A stretch of 62,000 nucleotides of DNA from Diphasiastrum complanatum (GCA_029204225.1 CM055097.1:57928519-57990518); one strand, 5' to 3'; positions 34,489-45,868 are shown, numbered from the stretch's first letter. The notes: generated by a model not told the origin, from the letters alone. A program made the numbers and translations.

Positions 34489-34734
34489 CTTTGAGAGGGA
34501 GATGTAGAACACCTGATCAGATAGATCTTGATTCTACTAACAAAGCGTGCAATTTACAGTCCGTCCACTTTGTACATGCATTAACTGTAATGAGGTGGTT
34601 GTCATAACTGCAACAAACAGTAGTTGTAGATATTTTGTAGGATATAAATCCTAGAATCTTCATCAAAAAACCTTTTTTTTTATCTTGAGAATGCTTGAAG
34701 CAGTAAGTGTTTTGAGCCACATCAACACTTTCCA
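34489..34734 (+). repeat. polypurine tract and partial 3' LTR of copia B2
   Basis: TTTGAGAGGGAGA (34,489-34,501) is followed by TGTAGAACACCTGATCAG, a typical LTR start, and a TATA-like GGATATAAATCC at 34,638. The LTR end is unclear; copia gag-like sequence begins again near 34,735. Confidence 0.65.
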
Positions 34735-35010
34735 AATTCTTATGGAGCAGATGACTACAACTAGCTCAATCATTGAAGATACCGATATTGTTATGACTCT
34801 ATTATCGAGTCTTCTTGAGGCCTATGAGAATTGAGTCCTTACAATTTTGATCCAAGAGAAGATCATCCTTTCAAGAGTGATTTCATAACTTCAACAAGAG
34901 AAGGCCAGAAGATCTGCAACCTCTTCAGGCACAGGTTTTTATCGTCAAGCTCTACATTTCAAAAATCAGAAGTTCAGATCCAGAAAGAAGAGCAATACGC
35001 AGTCAAGATC
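34735..35010 (+). pseudogene. copia gag fragment
   Basis: The frame MEQMTTTSSIIEDTDIVMTL, then LSSLLEAYE, is the middle part of copia gag (EDxDIVxTLLxSLPxxY type). It continues to about 35,000 through a basic region before the zinc knuckle would start. There it changes to GC-rich, unrelated sequence. Confidence 0.75.
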
Positions 35011-35014
35011 TATA

Positions 35015-35356
35015 TCTTGGGCGCGAGACTCGGGATCGGGACGATCGGGAGCTGCACCGGGGATGGGTGGAGTACACGGAGCGCGTATGGCCTAGACCAG
35101 GTACATGTGATAAATTGCTTGGTAGCCTAAGTACTGCAGTAGTGACTGTAGTGTGCTCATTGCTAGTGTGTGAATTCGAGAGGACTTACATGTGCCATGT
35201 TTTTTCTTCTGCCAATAGGTCCGATGCTCACTAACATTGCATACCAGCTGCTAATCTTTGAGCGCTACCAGTTTCCTTTCGATGGAGAGCAGAGTCGGTG
35301 GAGGGAGGATCAGCTGAGGCCTGTTACATGGTGGGGCTACCATGGGCGCGGCACAG
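35015..35356 (+). other. two host-like exons of an unidentified gene, fused behind gag
   Basis: Exon-like block 1 (about 35,004-35,100) reads GRETRDRDDRELHRGWVEYT and then ERVWPRP, ending at a GT. After a 118-bp intron-like gap that ends in a strong acceptor (TTTTTTCTTCTGCCAATAG), block 2 (35,219-35,356) continues in phase: PMLTNIAYQLLIFERYQFPF, DGEQSRWREDQLRPVTWW. It ends at another GT. Block 2 is 138 bp, phase 1 at both ends. GC content is well above the surroundings. The wording looks like a conserved enzyme, but I cannot name it. It could be captured host sequence or a remnant of a gene that copia entered. Confidence 0.5.
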
Positions 35357-37093
35357 GTGACCTACGATGACTGGCCGAGAGAGTCCTTACACAGGACTGT
35401 TCAGCATGTAGAGTGGTTGAAATGCCATGAAATCCTACTTTAATGCTGCAAAATGAATTGGATCAGATCCTAAACTATACTACACTTGCATTAATTCACA
35501 AACAAGAAGTAGAAAACTAATTAAAAAAGATAGCATTTTAGAAGTCCAAGAATCAAGAAACACACATTTCTTGATTCTTGGACACCCCAAGAACATCAAA
35601 AACTGGAATGTCAAGAATATGCAAGATTTACATCACAAATCCAGCCTATTTAGTTTACTAATCCACAAGGAAATAAGAAATCTCCACAACCACACACAAA
35701 GGGAATGAAAGGGCAAGATCATAAATGTATCACTCAAGAAACAAGAATGATCAAGGAGCTCAAGAACGCATCAAAAACTCATGGAAGATCTTCTCATTTC
35801 AACATGGATTAGATACATTTACAAAAGCTTCTCTTCTACAAAGAGGGAGTATCTTAAATAAGCAAGAGAGCTCCTTAGGTGGCATCCTAGTGGCATTTCC
35901 ACATTACACAAATTACTAGTGGAATTATGCTCTCCACTAGATGTCACCATCAAAAGGTGGATCACTCTACTTTCTTTAAGAAGGGTCTACTTGCATTTAT
36001 TACATTGCTTAGAAATACTAGTTCCTACATGGTCATTCCATCTTTCGGGATTAACCATGAGGCTTACATAGTTTCTACTTGATAGTATTAACTAGTATTC
36101 CTCGGCTCTCATACTCGGCTCTCAGTCTTCGTTCATCTCGTCTTCTTAGAGACCTCCTTGATCTAAGGTGAGAGGTGCTTGTGGGTAGCTCTGGCCGAGT
36201 ATCTTGGGGATTCGTGAGAATCAACCAACATCATCCCACCCCTAATGTGTTGCAGGACCCACTGCAACCCATATTGGACAATATTGCATTGCATTGGCAT
36301 CTTTGATCAACACTTGGAAAAGCATAGATCCTCGTTTGCTTGCGTAAAACCAAGTGTTTATTTTTGTCGGCCTTCATAAAAAAAAACTGATATCTGCAAT
36401 TTAACCAAAATGTCCTATTATCTCAGATGGTTAACATCTTCAAAATTGGAGAGCTCCCAATAGCTTCACAACTCTGCATGATTGAGCGCTTCCCTTTTGT
36501 CTTTTTTGCATTTGCCATGGATGATTTCACTTCTGGTTTCTTGGCAAATTCTAACTTATGGGAGGTCTGTATCCTCCATATGCTTCTGGGTGTTCTTGTA
36601 GTTCTTTGCTCAGTCAAAGCCTCAATTTTGTCGACACTCTTTTTCTTGAAGAGAAGAGAAGAATCCTCGATTGGTAGGTTCTACAAGCCTTGGGTTAACA
36701 GTCTTCAAGGGAATGGACTCATCAACAAAAGGATGTTAGAAACAGATTTGGACGGATGGGTTGGTGACGGTAGTAGAACATAATGAAGGCTTGGTGGAAG
36801 GGTGAAGGAACTGATAGTTCTGCAGTTGCAGCCTTGGACCATTGCAATGTTGAGCTTTGACCACCACTTGCTGGGTGAGGAGCTCGCTTTATTCTGCAGG
36901 TTCACGGTTGTCTTCATCTTTTCTTTTTCTACAGCTCTTTCTTCCTTTGATCCATTACTTTTGGATCTCCCAACTGAACTTAAGACAAACTTAAGATGGT
37001 CTAAATAACTAAATACCCATGGTTACACAAATCTTGACCTTTTGGGTCAAAGTAACCTGTGGATTAACTTCAGCATAGTCATTTATTTCTAAC
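35357..37093. other. no supported gene; AT-rich, probably LTR-derived
   Basis: Contains a perfect hairpin (35,544-35,583). Frames at 36.4-36.8 kb on both strands have no known motif. The right end, next to the minus-strand copia polypurine tract at 37,094, should be LTR of that element, but its far edge is not visible. Confidence 0.4.
35544..35583. repeat. perfect inverted repeat, 17-bp arms
   Basis: GTCCAAGAATCAAGAAA, loop CACACA, TTTCTTGATTCTTGGAC. No T-run follows that would make it a simple terminator. It may be a small foldback element. Confidence 0.9.
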
Positions 37094-37144
37094 ACCTTCC
37101 TTAAATGACAATGCAAAAATTGAAATCTTCACTATGTAAGAAAG

Positions 37145-37510
37145 TCACCACGGTATTAAATTTAAGGCTTTGCAAAAATCTTCAAATCTGACTCTAGGCA
37201 ATGCCTTAGTGAAGAGGTCCGCAATATTATCCTCGATAGGACAATACTCAAGTAAAATGTTGCCATCATAAAGTCTCTCCCCAACAAAGTGATAATGGAT
37301 CTCGATGTGTTTCATCCTCGCATGAAAAATAGGATTCCATGCAATGGCAGTAGCACTTTGACTATCACTCAAGATAAGAGTGGCTGAGGGCTCGCCAAAC
37401 TTCATGTCAACAAGTAGTCTTCTCAGCCATAAACACTCCGTTGTGGCTGAAAATATCGCTCTATGTACCGCCATACTGGAAGAAGTAGCAATAGTGGGCT
37501 ACTTTTTGCT
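37145..37510 (-). pseudogene. copia E RNase H, C-terminal half
   Basis: The frame reads CLWLRRLLVDMKF, LSDSQSATAIA, NPIFHARMKHIEIHYHFV and ADLFTKALPRVRFEDF, the copia end. Upstream, SKKQPT-type sequence carries a TAG at 37,499-37,501 where Gln is expected. The Asp-bearing first half of RNase H and all of RT are missing. Confidence 0.9.
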
Positions 37511-38395
37511 AGTCTTTGCTGTCCAACAGTTCCTGCAGGCTGATTTTGAACAACAGTGGGCGGTTCTTGATGAACATTAGGCTCTAAACTTGATGAGGTG
37601 TTGTGCAGTTTGAACCTGGTTAATTGCTGCCCCTTATCTCCAAAAATAGAAGATGGCACCAAATCTAGAAAATCTTCAACATTCACATTATGTGGGCTAT
37701 GCCCCTTCAAGATATGAGGTGGGGCCACATCTAATGAATTCTTTTCATCAAAATCACATCACGACTAACAATAATCTTGTTAGTGCTCAAATTGAACAGC
37801 CTATAGCCTTTGCTTTCACTACTATAGCCAACAAGAATGCATTTAACTCCTTTATCCTCAAGCTTTGTACGAAGTTTATTTGGAACAAAAGCATAAGACG
37901 TACAACCAAAATTGCAAAAGAGATTGAGGGCTTTTTTCCAAACCAAACTTCATAAGGAGTCAATACTTTCAATGTTTTAGTAGGACAACGATTGCGTATG
38001 TATGCTACCGTTATAATTGCTTCAGCCCAAAACTTGTGAGGCAGCCCCTTTGCTTTGAGCATGCAATGGGCCATCTCCATAAGTGTGTGATTCTTTCGCT
38101 CGGCAACACCATTTTGTTGAGGCATATTTGATGTAGAATTCCCTTCTCTCGAAGAAATGCACCAAACGTATTCGTAATGTATTCCCCTCCTCTCAGTACA
38201 TAGGGTCTTCAAAGAATGCCCAAACTGATTTTCTACCATTGCTAGAAAATCTTTGAAATGTTGAAAAACTTCTGATTTAGCCTTCATAGGATAGATCCAT
38301 GTAAAACGGAAAAAATATTCAATAAAAGTCACAAAATAAATGCACATTCCAATGGATTCGATCCTCATTGTACCACATACATCACTATGAACCAA
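37511..38395 (-). pseudogene. copia E integrase
   Basis: MVHSDVCGTMRIESIG carries the first catalytic Asp. The second, normally in RTDRGGEY, is changed (CTERRGIHYE). NGVAERKNHTLMEMAHCM carries the Glu. The C-terminal part (FGCTSYAFVPNKLRTKLEDK, VGYSSESKGYRLF) continues in a shifted frame to the Pro-rich linker at about 37,560, where the RT deletion begins. Confidence 0.9.
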
Positions 38396-38538
38396 ATCAA
38401 ATAATCAAGAACCCTTATAATTCCATCAATTGGAAAAGTTTCCTTTGAAACTTTCCAAGTATGACCCCTCGCATACATGCCCTTTCGGCTGCTCAATAGT
38501 AGGAAAATATTCTACCATATTAAATGTCTTTAGCTTTT

Positions 38539-39081
38539 TCAAACTTTGTTGAGATGTCCAAACCTTGCATGCCACAATTCAGCCAACTCCAATGATTGTG
38601 ATGTAGAAGCAACAAGACATATAGAGGGAATTTGTCGGCCATAAGTATCCATAATGAATAAGCCACCATGCATTGTTCTCAAGACAATAATCAAGAGTGA
38701 TCTTTTTGGATCCTTGACAAGACACTTATCTTCTTTGAATTCAACAACAAGTTCTTGCTTCAACATAGTTGAAACGGAAAGAAAATTCTTCTTGATTCCC
38801 GGAACATAAAGCACATTCTTAATGTACTTTTCTTCACTATTAGGCAGAATGATGGCTACAAATCCAATTCCATGAATAGAGTAAGATGCATTATCCGCAC
38901 ATTGTACCTTACTTCCATTTTGCACTTTCACTAATTTAGTGAATGCTTCTTTGTGAGAAGTCATATGACGAGTGGCAGCACTATCAATCACCCATTCAAT
39001 GGGCTGAAAATCAGCAACTTGCAAAACAGAATCTAAATTCCTCATAGATGTAGAAGTACTAGTTAAAGCAATATTAGACAC
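38539..39081 (-). pseudogene. copia E protease and pre-integrase
   Basis: Active site WVIDSAATRHMTSH has Ala in place of the usual Gly after D-S. IHGIGFVAI, VLYVPGIKKNFLSVS and LAELWHARFGHLN mark the protease C-terminus and the GAG-pre-integrase region. About 140 bp of the integrase zinc region between 38,396 and 38,538 are degraded. Confidence 0.9.
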
Positions 39082-39174
39082 AAAAGCATAGTCTTAGTTG
39101 AAGAGATCACCACTAGCTTCAAGCTCTTGCTCCAAAGTAGCAAGTGAAGCGCTAGTATCAATTCCTCTCCTCTT

Positions 39175-39462
39175 TCACAAGCTTCTTCTTACAATCCTTG
39201 ATGAAGTGCCCATACTTCTTGCAATAATGACACTTACCTTTCTTCTTTTGAGTGTTGAATCTTGACCTCCAATGGGCTTTTGCTCATCCTTGGAAGGAGC
39301 CTGCCCCTTTCTTTTTGAATTGCCTTTGCCCTTGCCTTTCGTGAAAAAAGCTTGATCTTGTTGAGTGTCACCCGCAAAATTTTGCCTCGTTTGCTCCTCT
39401 TGAAGAAGCAGCCCAACAAGTTCATCAAAGGAGAGTTGATGTCCCCTAAGAGAAACACTCAA
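39175..39462 (-). pseudogene. copia E gag C-terminus
   Basis: LSFDELVGLLLQEEQTR and a Lys/Gly/Gln-rich segment precede a CCHC knuckle (CHYCKKYGHFIKDC) near 39,186-39,227, reached through a frameshift. The N-terminal two thirds of gag are absent. Confidence 0.85.
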
Positions 39463-39470
39463 AAATGAAA

Positions 39471-41289
39471 CTTAGAAATCAATTTTGATCTGATTCATTA
39501 GTATAAGCTCTAGATGTGATGATGTAATTATTGTACAGTTTATTTGGTTTACTGTATATGCTTGTGATCAAGACGTGACCCGTTAGGATATATTGATTGG
39601 GCATAGCCGGCTACTTGGGTTAGCCGAGTAGCCATACGTAGGAAGAAATTAGCCTGGACATTGTATTTTTGAGTTCATCATGCTATACTCAGGGGCATGT
39701 GTTGGGTTTGTCAGTATATGTGGCCATATTAAGTGGCATTTTGGGGAAATGCTCTCACAGGCATGATCGGCAGTGACATTGTTGAGTTAGGTGATAGCTG
39801 CATTGACACACACATCTGTAGCTTGGAAATTTCCCTTTCGAAGGAGAATATGGGCTAGCTTGGAGGTACATACAGTTTGGCGGTCACAGGTGATGAAAGT
39901 GCGAGGTGGTGCCGATTGGAAGCCATTGAGAAGGATAGCGGACTTGCATTGGACGAGCTGTGTGTAGCTGTGTGTGGGACAGGTAGAGGATGAAGAACGG
40001 GTCAATAATCACACGTTGGAGGCTCTTGATGAGTGGTGAATGTAATGATTTTGTGGTTTCACAATCGGTAAGTCAATTTTGATCAAGCCATTTTAGTTGT
40101 GGAGCAGTGTATCAGGTTTGTCATCGAAGAGATACACTTCAACTGCCTATTCTGGGTAAGTCAAGTCAGTTTGCCATATCGGAATTGCATCAAGGATGCG
40201 GATTCCAGTGATGACAGGGTGTAGATCATTGGGTTTGGGCCATGGAAGATCTCACAAGTTCACTTGGAGGGATATTGGCATGCACAGTCATGTGAGGGAC
40301 TTGATGGTAGCTTCGAAGTTCACATCTCAGTGTATTCTCAGGGAGTGATTTGGAATCATTCATAGGAGCAGCTTGGAGCTAGCTTGGGGGAATACAGGTG
40401 GGCACTACAGGGTAGATGCCCAGATCTTTGTGATCAGGGATGACATTGGAATATCTGGTAGGGATAGCATTGCAAAATGACATAGGATGATTATCAAGGG
40501 ACAGCTATTTCAGATTGGGCTTGTCTCTTTGGATGGACAAGACTTACAGGTGGAATTAATGATGGAAGTCACTACAAATGCAAGTGGGCAAAGCATATGT
40601 GAGAGCCAGCTCTAGTTTGGAGAGCTGATGGAGATCGCACGAGTTGTGATCGAAGGGCAAACACTGTGGTGAGTGTTTTGCTAGTGATCTACTGGAGGGG
40701 ACACTGATGGTGAGGACTTCATGGTGTGCTCATTTGGGAGTACAGGTTGACATTACAGTAGGGGGCCAGTCTTTGGATATTGGCAGCAATGGAGAGGCAT
40801 CTACCATCATGGGCGTGGATAAGTTACCTAAAGCTTTCATGCATTTGGTTGTATTTGCAGGAGTCTAGGCTTGGCACAGGTGTTGGAATTTCTGTGGTAC
40901 AGATTCTCAGGTGGTGAAATCATGGGGAAGCCTAGAGGGAGTCACTCAGAGCCATATACCTCAGTATGATCAGGGAGACACTGGCCTCATGATCCCATGA
41001 GCAGCGACTCAGGGATATGCTTATGTTGACATGGTGTCAAGTGGCACATAGCCAGGGAGAGCGAGCAAATGCTAGGAGCCAGGTGGAGCAGGCGATGCTT
41101 TGGAGCTCGGCTTGTCTAGCAAGATGGTGACCAAGATTGGAGACATTAGGTGAGCATAGTATGTGGATGACAAGTCCATTGGGGTGGCAATCAAGGAGAT
41201 GCTATAGCTGATTAGGTATGATATGTCATTTGATGTATGGACAATGTTCTTCAGCTGGTGCATCATGTGGTGACCTAGGGATTCCTGCA
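39471..41289. other. gene-less block, G/T-rich on the plus strand
   Basis: No coding motif in six frames. Compared with its neighbours the plus strand is visibly richer in G than C throughout. A CAGGGGCATGTG at 39,692-39,703 resembles a Tat-gypsy polypurine tract to LTR boundary, so the block could be a long gypsy LTR or untranslated region. No partner copy in the window supports this. Confidence 0.35.
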
Positions 41290-41408
41290 ACTATGTCCAT
41301 GATTGCATTTAACTCAAGTAAGGATTCCATCCTCACTTTTCAGGTAGAGTAGTTTGATGAACTCAACCTATCATGAGTTTCTAGCATGATCCCACCATTG
41401 GATGCCAT
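41290..41408 (-). pseudogene. copia C gag start, truncated
   Basis: The minus-strand ATG at 41,408 opens MASNGGIMLETHDRLSSSNY, parallel to the gag starts of elements A and D, then a TGA where Trp is expected, then VRMESLLELNAIMDIV. Similarity ends near 41,290, where the element is broken. Confidence 0.8.
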
Positions 41409-42553
41409 GAATATAATGATTCTTCAACTTTTATGCTCTATCCTAATACACCTAACACTCACTTTCCTCTCAACAAATTATGTATAAGGAGATCTCAGAA
41501 GATCTAGGACCCTAAAACACTTCTATCTTGAACCTAGCTAGTTTCCAAGCATAGAAAGGAAGATTGAAACACATGCAACACTTTGCACACACTAAGAATG
41601 GATTACAAACTCAAACCAACCTGAACACACTCTTGCTTAAGCTCCCAAACTTTCTAGCAAGTGACCAAATCAAGTTACGATCTGAAGAGTTACTTGCATG
41701 CTTAGAAAATACACAAGACTAGGCTGCCAAGAATACCTAGAATTGAACAAACTTGATCAACATATGATCAACACACTAAGATATTGATTCAACCTGTAAA
41801 AGCACATGTAAACCACACTTCTAAAAGTTTATAAACTCTAGCGAATGATAAATACAAGCTTTAGAGGTGAATGAAAGAGCACACTTAGTGAATCACAAGA
41901 CTAGCTTCACTACTTGTCAAATCTTGGTGTTTAGATGTAGATCTAAGATCACTTAACATGAGAATGTTCCTCAAACTCTTAAGAACCTGAAAACACATTT
42001 GCATGATGGTAAAAACCTTCCATCAAATGCTTTAATCAAATTACATAAGGAGAGTTACTTACATGCTCAACAAAGTACACCGAAATTAATGCAAAAGATT
42101 GTTGACAATTTGTTCACCCAAAAGGGAATCTTTCATCCAAGTGGGAGCTTTGCTCAGCCTTTTGGAGAAATAAAAAATCACTTAAAGAGTATTTGTCATC
42201 CACTTAAGGAGGTGGTTCATCCAGTTAAGGAGAGTGTTCATCCACAAAGGAGAGTGTCCATCCACAGAAGTGGAGATTGTCAACAATACATTGAATAGAA
42301 CATTGTTAGTATTGAATATGCACAAGCCTCACAATCAAAAAATGATTAGGTGTTATGATCTGATCCAAAATAGCTTCTTCTCAGCCTCTGATCTTCAATA
42401 GACCTGAAATATGCTTTTGATCCACAAGTTCAACTCACAAAACAAAGGTTAGTAAGATTTGATCAATAGTGCAATGCATAATCATGCTAGAACTTGATCA
42501 AACATCCAAATATCACCATAAATGGAAACCTCACTAAATATAGCAGCCAACTA
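41409..42553 (-). other. copia C untranslated leader
   Basis: Lies between the primer site and gag, longer than the 0.7-0.75 kb leaders of A and D. It includes a run of short repeats (42,187-42,285) built on CATCCA(N)AAGGAG that read HPLKEVVHPVKESVHP on the plus strand. No gene is supported. Confidence 0.6.
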
Positions 42554-42565
42554 GCTCTGATACCA
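42554..42565 (-). promoter_or_regulatory. primer-binding site of copia C
   Basis: GCTCTGATACCA on the plus strand is TGGTATCAGAGC on the minus strand, directly inside the 5' LTR. Confidence 0.92.
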
Positions 42566-43207
42566 TGTGAAAAAAGTGGATCTTGAATGGATCCAAACTC
42601 CCAAAATACTTGGCTAAGATCTTTGCACAACAAGCTACAAAAGCCAGAAATGGCAAAGCATTCTAATGCTACCTTTGATACACCTGAACTTGACAAAGCA
42701 TTCAAGAGACAAAAGAAACTAATAAAAAGTACTGATGGCAGCCAAAAACAACAGCATACCAGCCCTACAACAACAGCCTACCACTTTTGGAAACCTCTTA
42801 AGATCATACACAAAAGCTTGAAGACAATACACAAAGCAATGCTCTCAATGGAGGAAGAAACTATTGATCTCTATCAACAATACAATAAGTTTCTCCAACC
42901 TGTTCTCCACGAATTTCAGCCTAATATAGGTGAGAGAGATGACTCTCTCTCCTCTCTCTAAAACTTAGGACCCAATTTTAGGACACCAGTAGCCTAAAAT
43001 AGCCAATTTTGGCCTATATGTCCAAATAACATGATTTTGGTGTCATTTTTAAAGGTCCTGAAGCTTGGGACTTCTTTAATATGAAATATATATAAAATAA
43101 AAGTATCTAGGCCTCTTTCACATGTGTGAAAGGTTAGATCCAAAACTATGTACCAAAATTGCCAATTTAGGCCTCAAACTAGCTAGGAAATGTTGACAAT
43201 TTTCACA
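42566..43207 (-). repeat. 5' LTR of copia C
   Basis: The 642-bp block begins TGTGAAAA next to the primer site and ends TTTTCACA at 43,207, so its ends form an 8-bp inverted repeat with TG/CA termini. It abuts copia D integrase at about 43,229. The 95-codon plus frame at 42,587 inside it is not convincing. Confidence 0.8.
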
Positions 43208-43228
43208 TCTCTCTTTATATAGCATCTC

Positions 43229-43780
43229 TTAATGTGTCTTTCCTCCAAGAGCAAGATGAGGGAGTGTATTGCGTAGATAATTGGCACAATTGATGGCCTC
43301 TCCCCACAAATCCTTAGGCAAGGATGTTTCAATTCTTAGAGCTTTGGGACATTCACATAGACCTCTATTCTTTCTCTTGACCACCCCAGTTGAGAAGGGA
43401 AATAGGCACAAGAATATTCTCTTTTGATTCCTTCTTGCTCACAAAATTCATGAAACTTGTTGGAGATATATCTCCACCACCATAACATCTCAAAGCTTTG
43501 ATCTTAAAAGAGAATTGTTTTTCAACAAGAGCTTTGAATTTGAGGAAATATAAATCAAACACCATAGCTTTGGAAGATAGAAAATACAACCATGTTAATC
43601 TTATGTAGTCATCAATAAAGGTGACAAAACAAGTGGCTCCTCCCTTGCTTTTGCATAATGAGAAATGCACATCCGAGTGCACCAACTCCAATGGATGTTG
43701 AGTTTTGATAGAAGATCTTGGATATGGCATCCTATGTGACTTTGCAAGCGGCACATGCTTCGCAAGGCTTGATCTCCTTG
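43229..43780 (-). pseudogene. copia D integrase, truncated
   Basis: SHRMPYPRSSIKTQHPLELV and HSDVHFSLCKSKGGATCF, then the middle Asp region as ALRCYGGGD, where the catalytic Asp has become Tyr. GVVKRKNRGLCECPKALRI has Lys in place of the catalytic Glu. It stops at PHLALGGKTH at 43,229, where the copia C LTR begins. Sequence is very close to element A. Confidence 0.88.
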
Positions 43781-44014
43781 GATAATGTCTTTGGCAGACA
43801 ACACTTTGGAAGATGCAATTTTCAAGGGAATACTCCCTACTCCTTCAATTTTGCATTCACAATCATCTGTAGTATATATAGATTTCTTGACTCCTTCATA
43901 AGGCATAAGAGTTGAAAAGGAATCCTTGGAGCTACACATATGAGAGAAAGCTCCACTATCAATATACCACATACCATCCTTTTTGAAAGGAGAAGAAGAG
44001 AAGCTTGGTACCAT
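43781..44014 (-). pseudogene. copia D protease
   Basis: FSSSPFKKDGMWYIDSGAFS and HMCSSKDSFSTL match element A residue for residue around the D-S-G site. After ASSKVLSAKDII the frame jumps, by a deletion of about 300 bp, to the integrase zinc region. Confidence 0.9.
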
Positions 44015-44019
44015 TAGAG

Positions 44020-44879
44020 AGCCTTCTCCATCATTTGCAATTGCATCACTTTCTCTCTCATTAGAGATGTTGGCTTGCTTGAATTGGTTCTTCTTTTTGA
44101 ATCAATTTGTGGCATAATGGGCCTTATTGTCACAAAAGAAACATTTGATCTTCTTGAGAGGAATTCTCCTCCTCTCCATCTTTGTCCTTGTGTTTGACTT
44201 TGTCTTTGTCGAAGAATCATTGGTGTTGACCTTTGCTCCTCCCTTTGGGCTTGTCTTTGACATATAAAGTTTGCCATATCCATCTTGGTTGATTGAGAGT
44301 TTGTCCATCTTCATAAGCTTGTTTTCTGGTCTACTAACTCTTCAGCAATAAGCACTCCTTAAAAGGCCTCCAAACTTGGTAGATCTTCCTTGATGGCATA
44401 TGATTGGACAAAATTATCAAAATCATCCCTCAAACCACTGAGGATGACTTGCACTAGCTCAGTTTGATTGATGTTATCTCCAATGCATGCAAGCTCTCTA
44501 TGGATGTCTTTGACTCTCAATACATAATTGTAAGCACTCTCATCACTTCTTTGAAAACTTTGGAAGATTTGGTTCCTTTGAGTGAGGAGTCTAGAGGTAT
44601 TCTTGGCCTAATAAATGGCTCCTTGGCTGAGGTGCAAGAACCAATATCTCTCAAAACTTCATTAAAAACATCCATCTTGATATATTGAAGAGCCATTCTA
44701 GCTCTTTTCTTGTACCTTTGAACTTCTTGAAGAAATTGAGGCTCCTCCTCAAGTCCAAGGACAATATCCATTACATCTTGGAGGATCAAAATCGACTCCA
44801 TCCTTACCTTCCAAATAGAGTAATTGGAGGTAGTTAATCTCTCACTTGATTCCAAGAGGAAAGAACCCATGGATGCCAT
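44020..44879 (-). pseudogene. copia D gag
   Basis: ATG at 44,879 opens MASMGSFLLESSERLTTSNY, then RMESILILQDVMDIVLGLEE. A deletion follows IGSCTSAKE. The zinc knuckle is CFFCDNKAHYATN near 44,100-44,145, in a shifted frame. It supplies the reference for the Gln codon that is a stop in element A gag. Confidence 0.88.
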
Positions 44880-45567
44880 AAAAAGTTGAGAAGATGTCTT
44901 GTAATGGACCACAAAGTGTTGCTTCTCTCTCAATAATAGATCCAATAAAGGCGTGCTACCAACTATAATATGAGATCTTGCAACTTACTGTGAGATCTAT
45001 CTCACTAGCTCCACCAATCTCTCTCAAACTATATCAAACTTTCAACCAAGGGTGAAGCAAAGAAAAAGTTTGGGTCAACCTTATTCAAGCATGTGGAAAG
45101 CACTCAAATCATTCACAAAAGTCTCAAATACAAGTGATTTGTATGAAACTATGTGGCTATGATCTCAAAAAATTGTCTAGATCTCAAGTAGACAAGATTG
45201 GCAAGTTTTTTCTTGAGTTTTTGGATCGAACAAGCAAGATATGAGTCAAACAAAATGTGTCCAAACAAGTTGGGTGCCCTACACACCTTGATTCAAAGGG
45301 CTATAACTTTTGACTGGCACATCCAATTGATGTGAAACCTATCAAGCATAGATTTTGGATCATCTTGGAGGAGAACCACTTGGTCAAATTTGGCTGATCC
45401 TCACATGTGTCTATGAGCACTGAAATCCGTACAGTACTAGGTTGAGTCCAATCAATGTGATTATGACCCCTCTTGATCCAAAAATCGCCTTGGTGGCTAT
45501 GGAGATGATCTTGGTTTCAAGAAAAAATTTCCATCACTCTTGATGTATGCATGGATATCTTAGGTAA

Positions 45568-45868
45568 GCTCTGATACCATGTTAAATTTCAAATGTGTGG
45601 GACTCCCCAAAAGTGTCATTATGATCTCCTAAGATGTGGTGATTGCACAAAGATCAAGCGTAGATTGAAATGCAAGATCTATCTCACAAATCTAAGGCAA
45701 GAGCACAATGAAACATGCATATATCATTCACCAAAGTAGATGAAAAACCTAAGTACAAAAAAGCCTTGCTCTAGGGTAGAGAGAGAATCCAATCACCAAT
45801 CCTCGAGTAGAGAGAGAAAGTCGACATAGCTCAAAATGTAGAAACTCTCATTAACTCGAGCCTTGAGT
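45568..45868 (-). repeat. primer-binding site and partial 5' LTR of copia D
   Basis: GCTCTGATACCA at 45,568-45,579 is the primer site, and the LTR starts TGTTAAATTTCAAATGTGTG at 45,580. It resembles the start of the reversed solo LTR at 7022 (CACACATGTGGGA, GATCTCCTAAG). The LTR is cut at about 45,868 by gypsy-derived sequence. 44,880-45,567 is the untranslated leader. Confidence 0.75.

Larger units (their letters stand above)
30647..34501 (+). mobile_element. copia element B2, internal region nearly complete
   Basis: Contains gag (5' truncated), protease, integrase, RT and RNase H in order, then a purine tract and an LTR start at 34,502. Related to B1 by its RNase H. At least eight stops and several frameshifts; most stops fit C-to-T change of Gln or Arg codons (31,079, 32,119, 32,591, 32,774). 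No 5' LTR was found, so the 5' end is missing or unrecognised. Confidence 0.9.
37094..39470 (-). mobile_element. copia element E, RT deleted, 5' truncated
   Basis: Minus-strand order: gag end, protease, integrase, then the second half of RNase H, with RT absent. The 3' polypurine tract is GGAAGG just above 37,094, followed on the minus strand by an LTR start TGTTAGAAATAAATG. The gag is cut at about 39,470. It is a different copia family from A, B, C and D (protease DSAATRHMT). Confidence 0.88.

Noticed and set aside
36423-36783. Overlapping ORFs on both strands, one with hydrophobic segments
   Set aside because: Neither strand shows a motif, promoter or splice context, and the region is probably LTR or linker of copia E.
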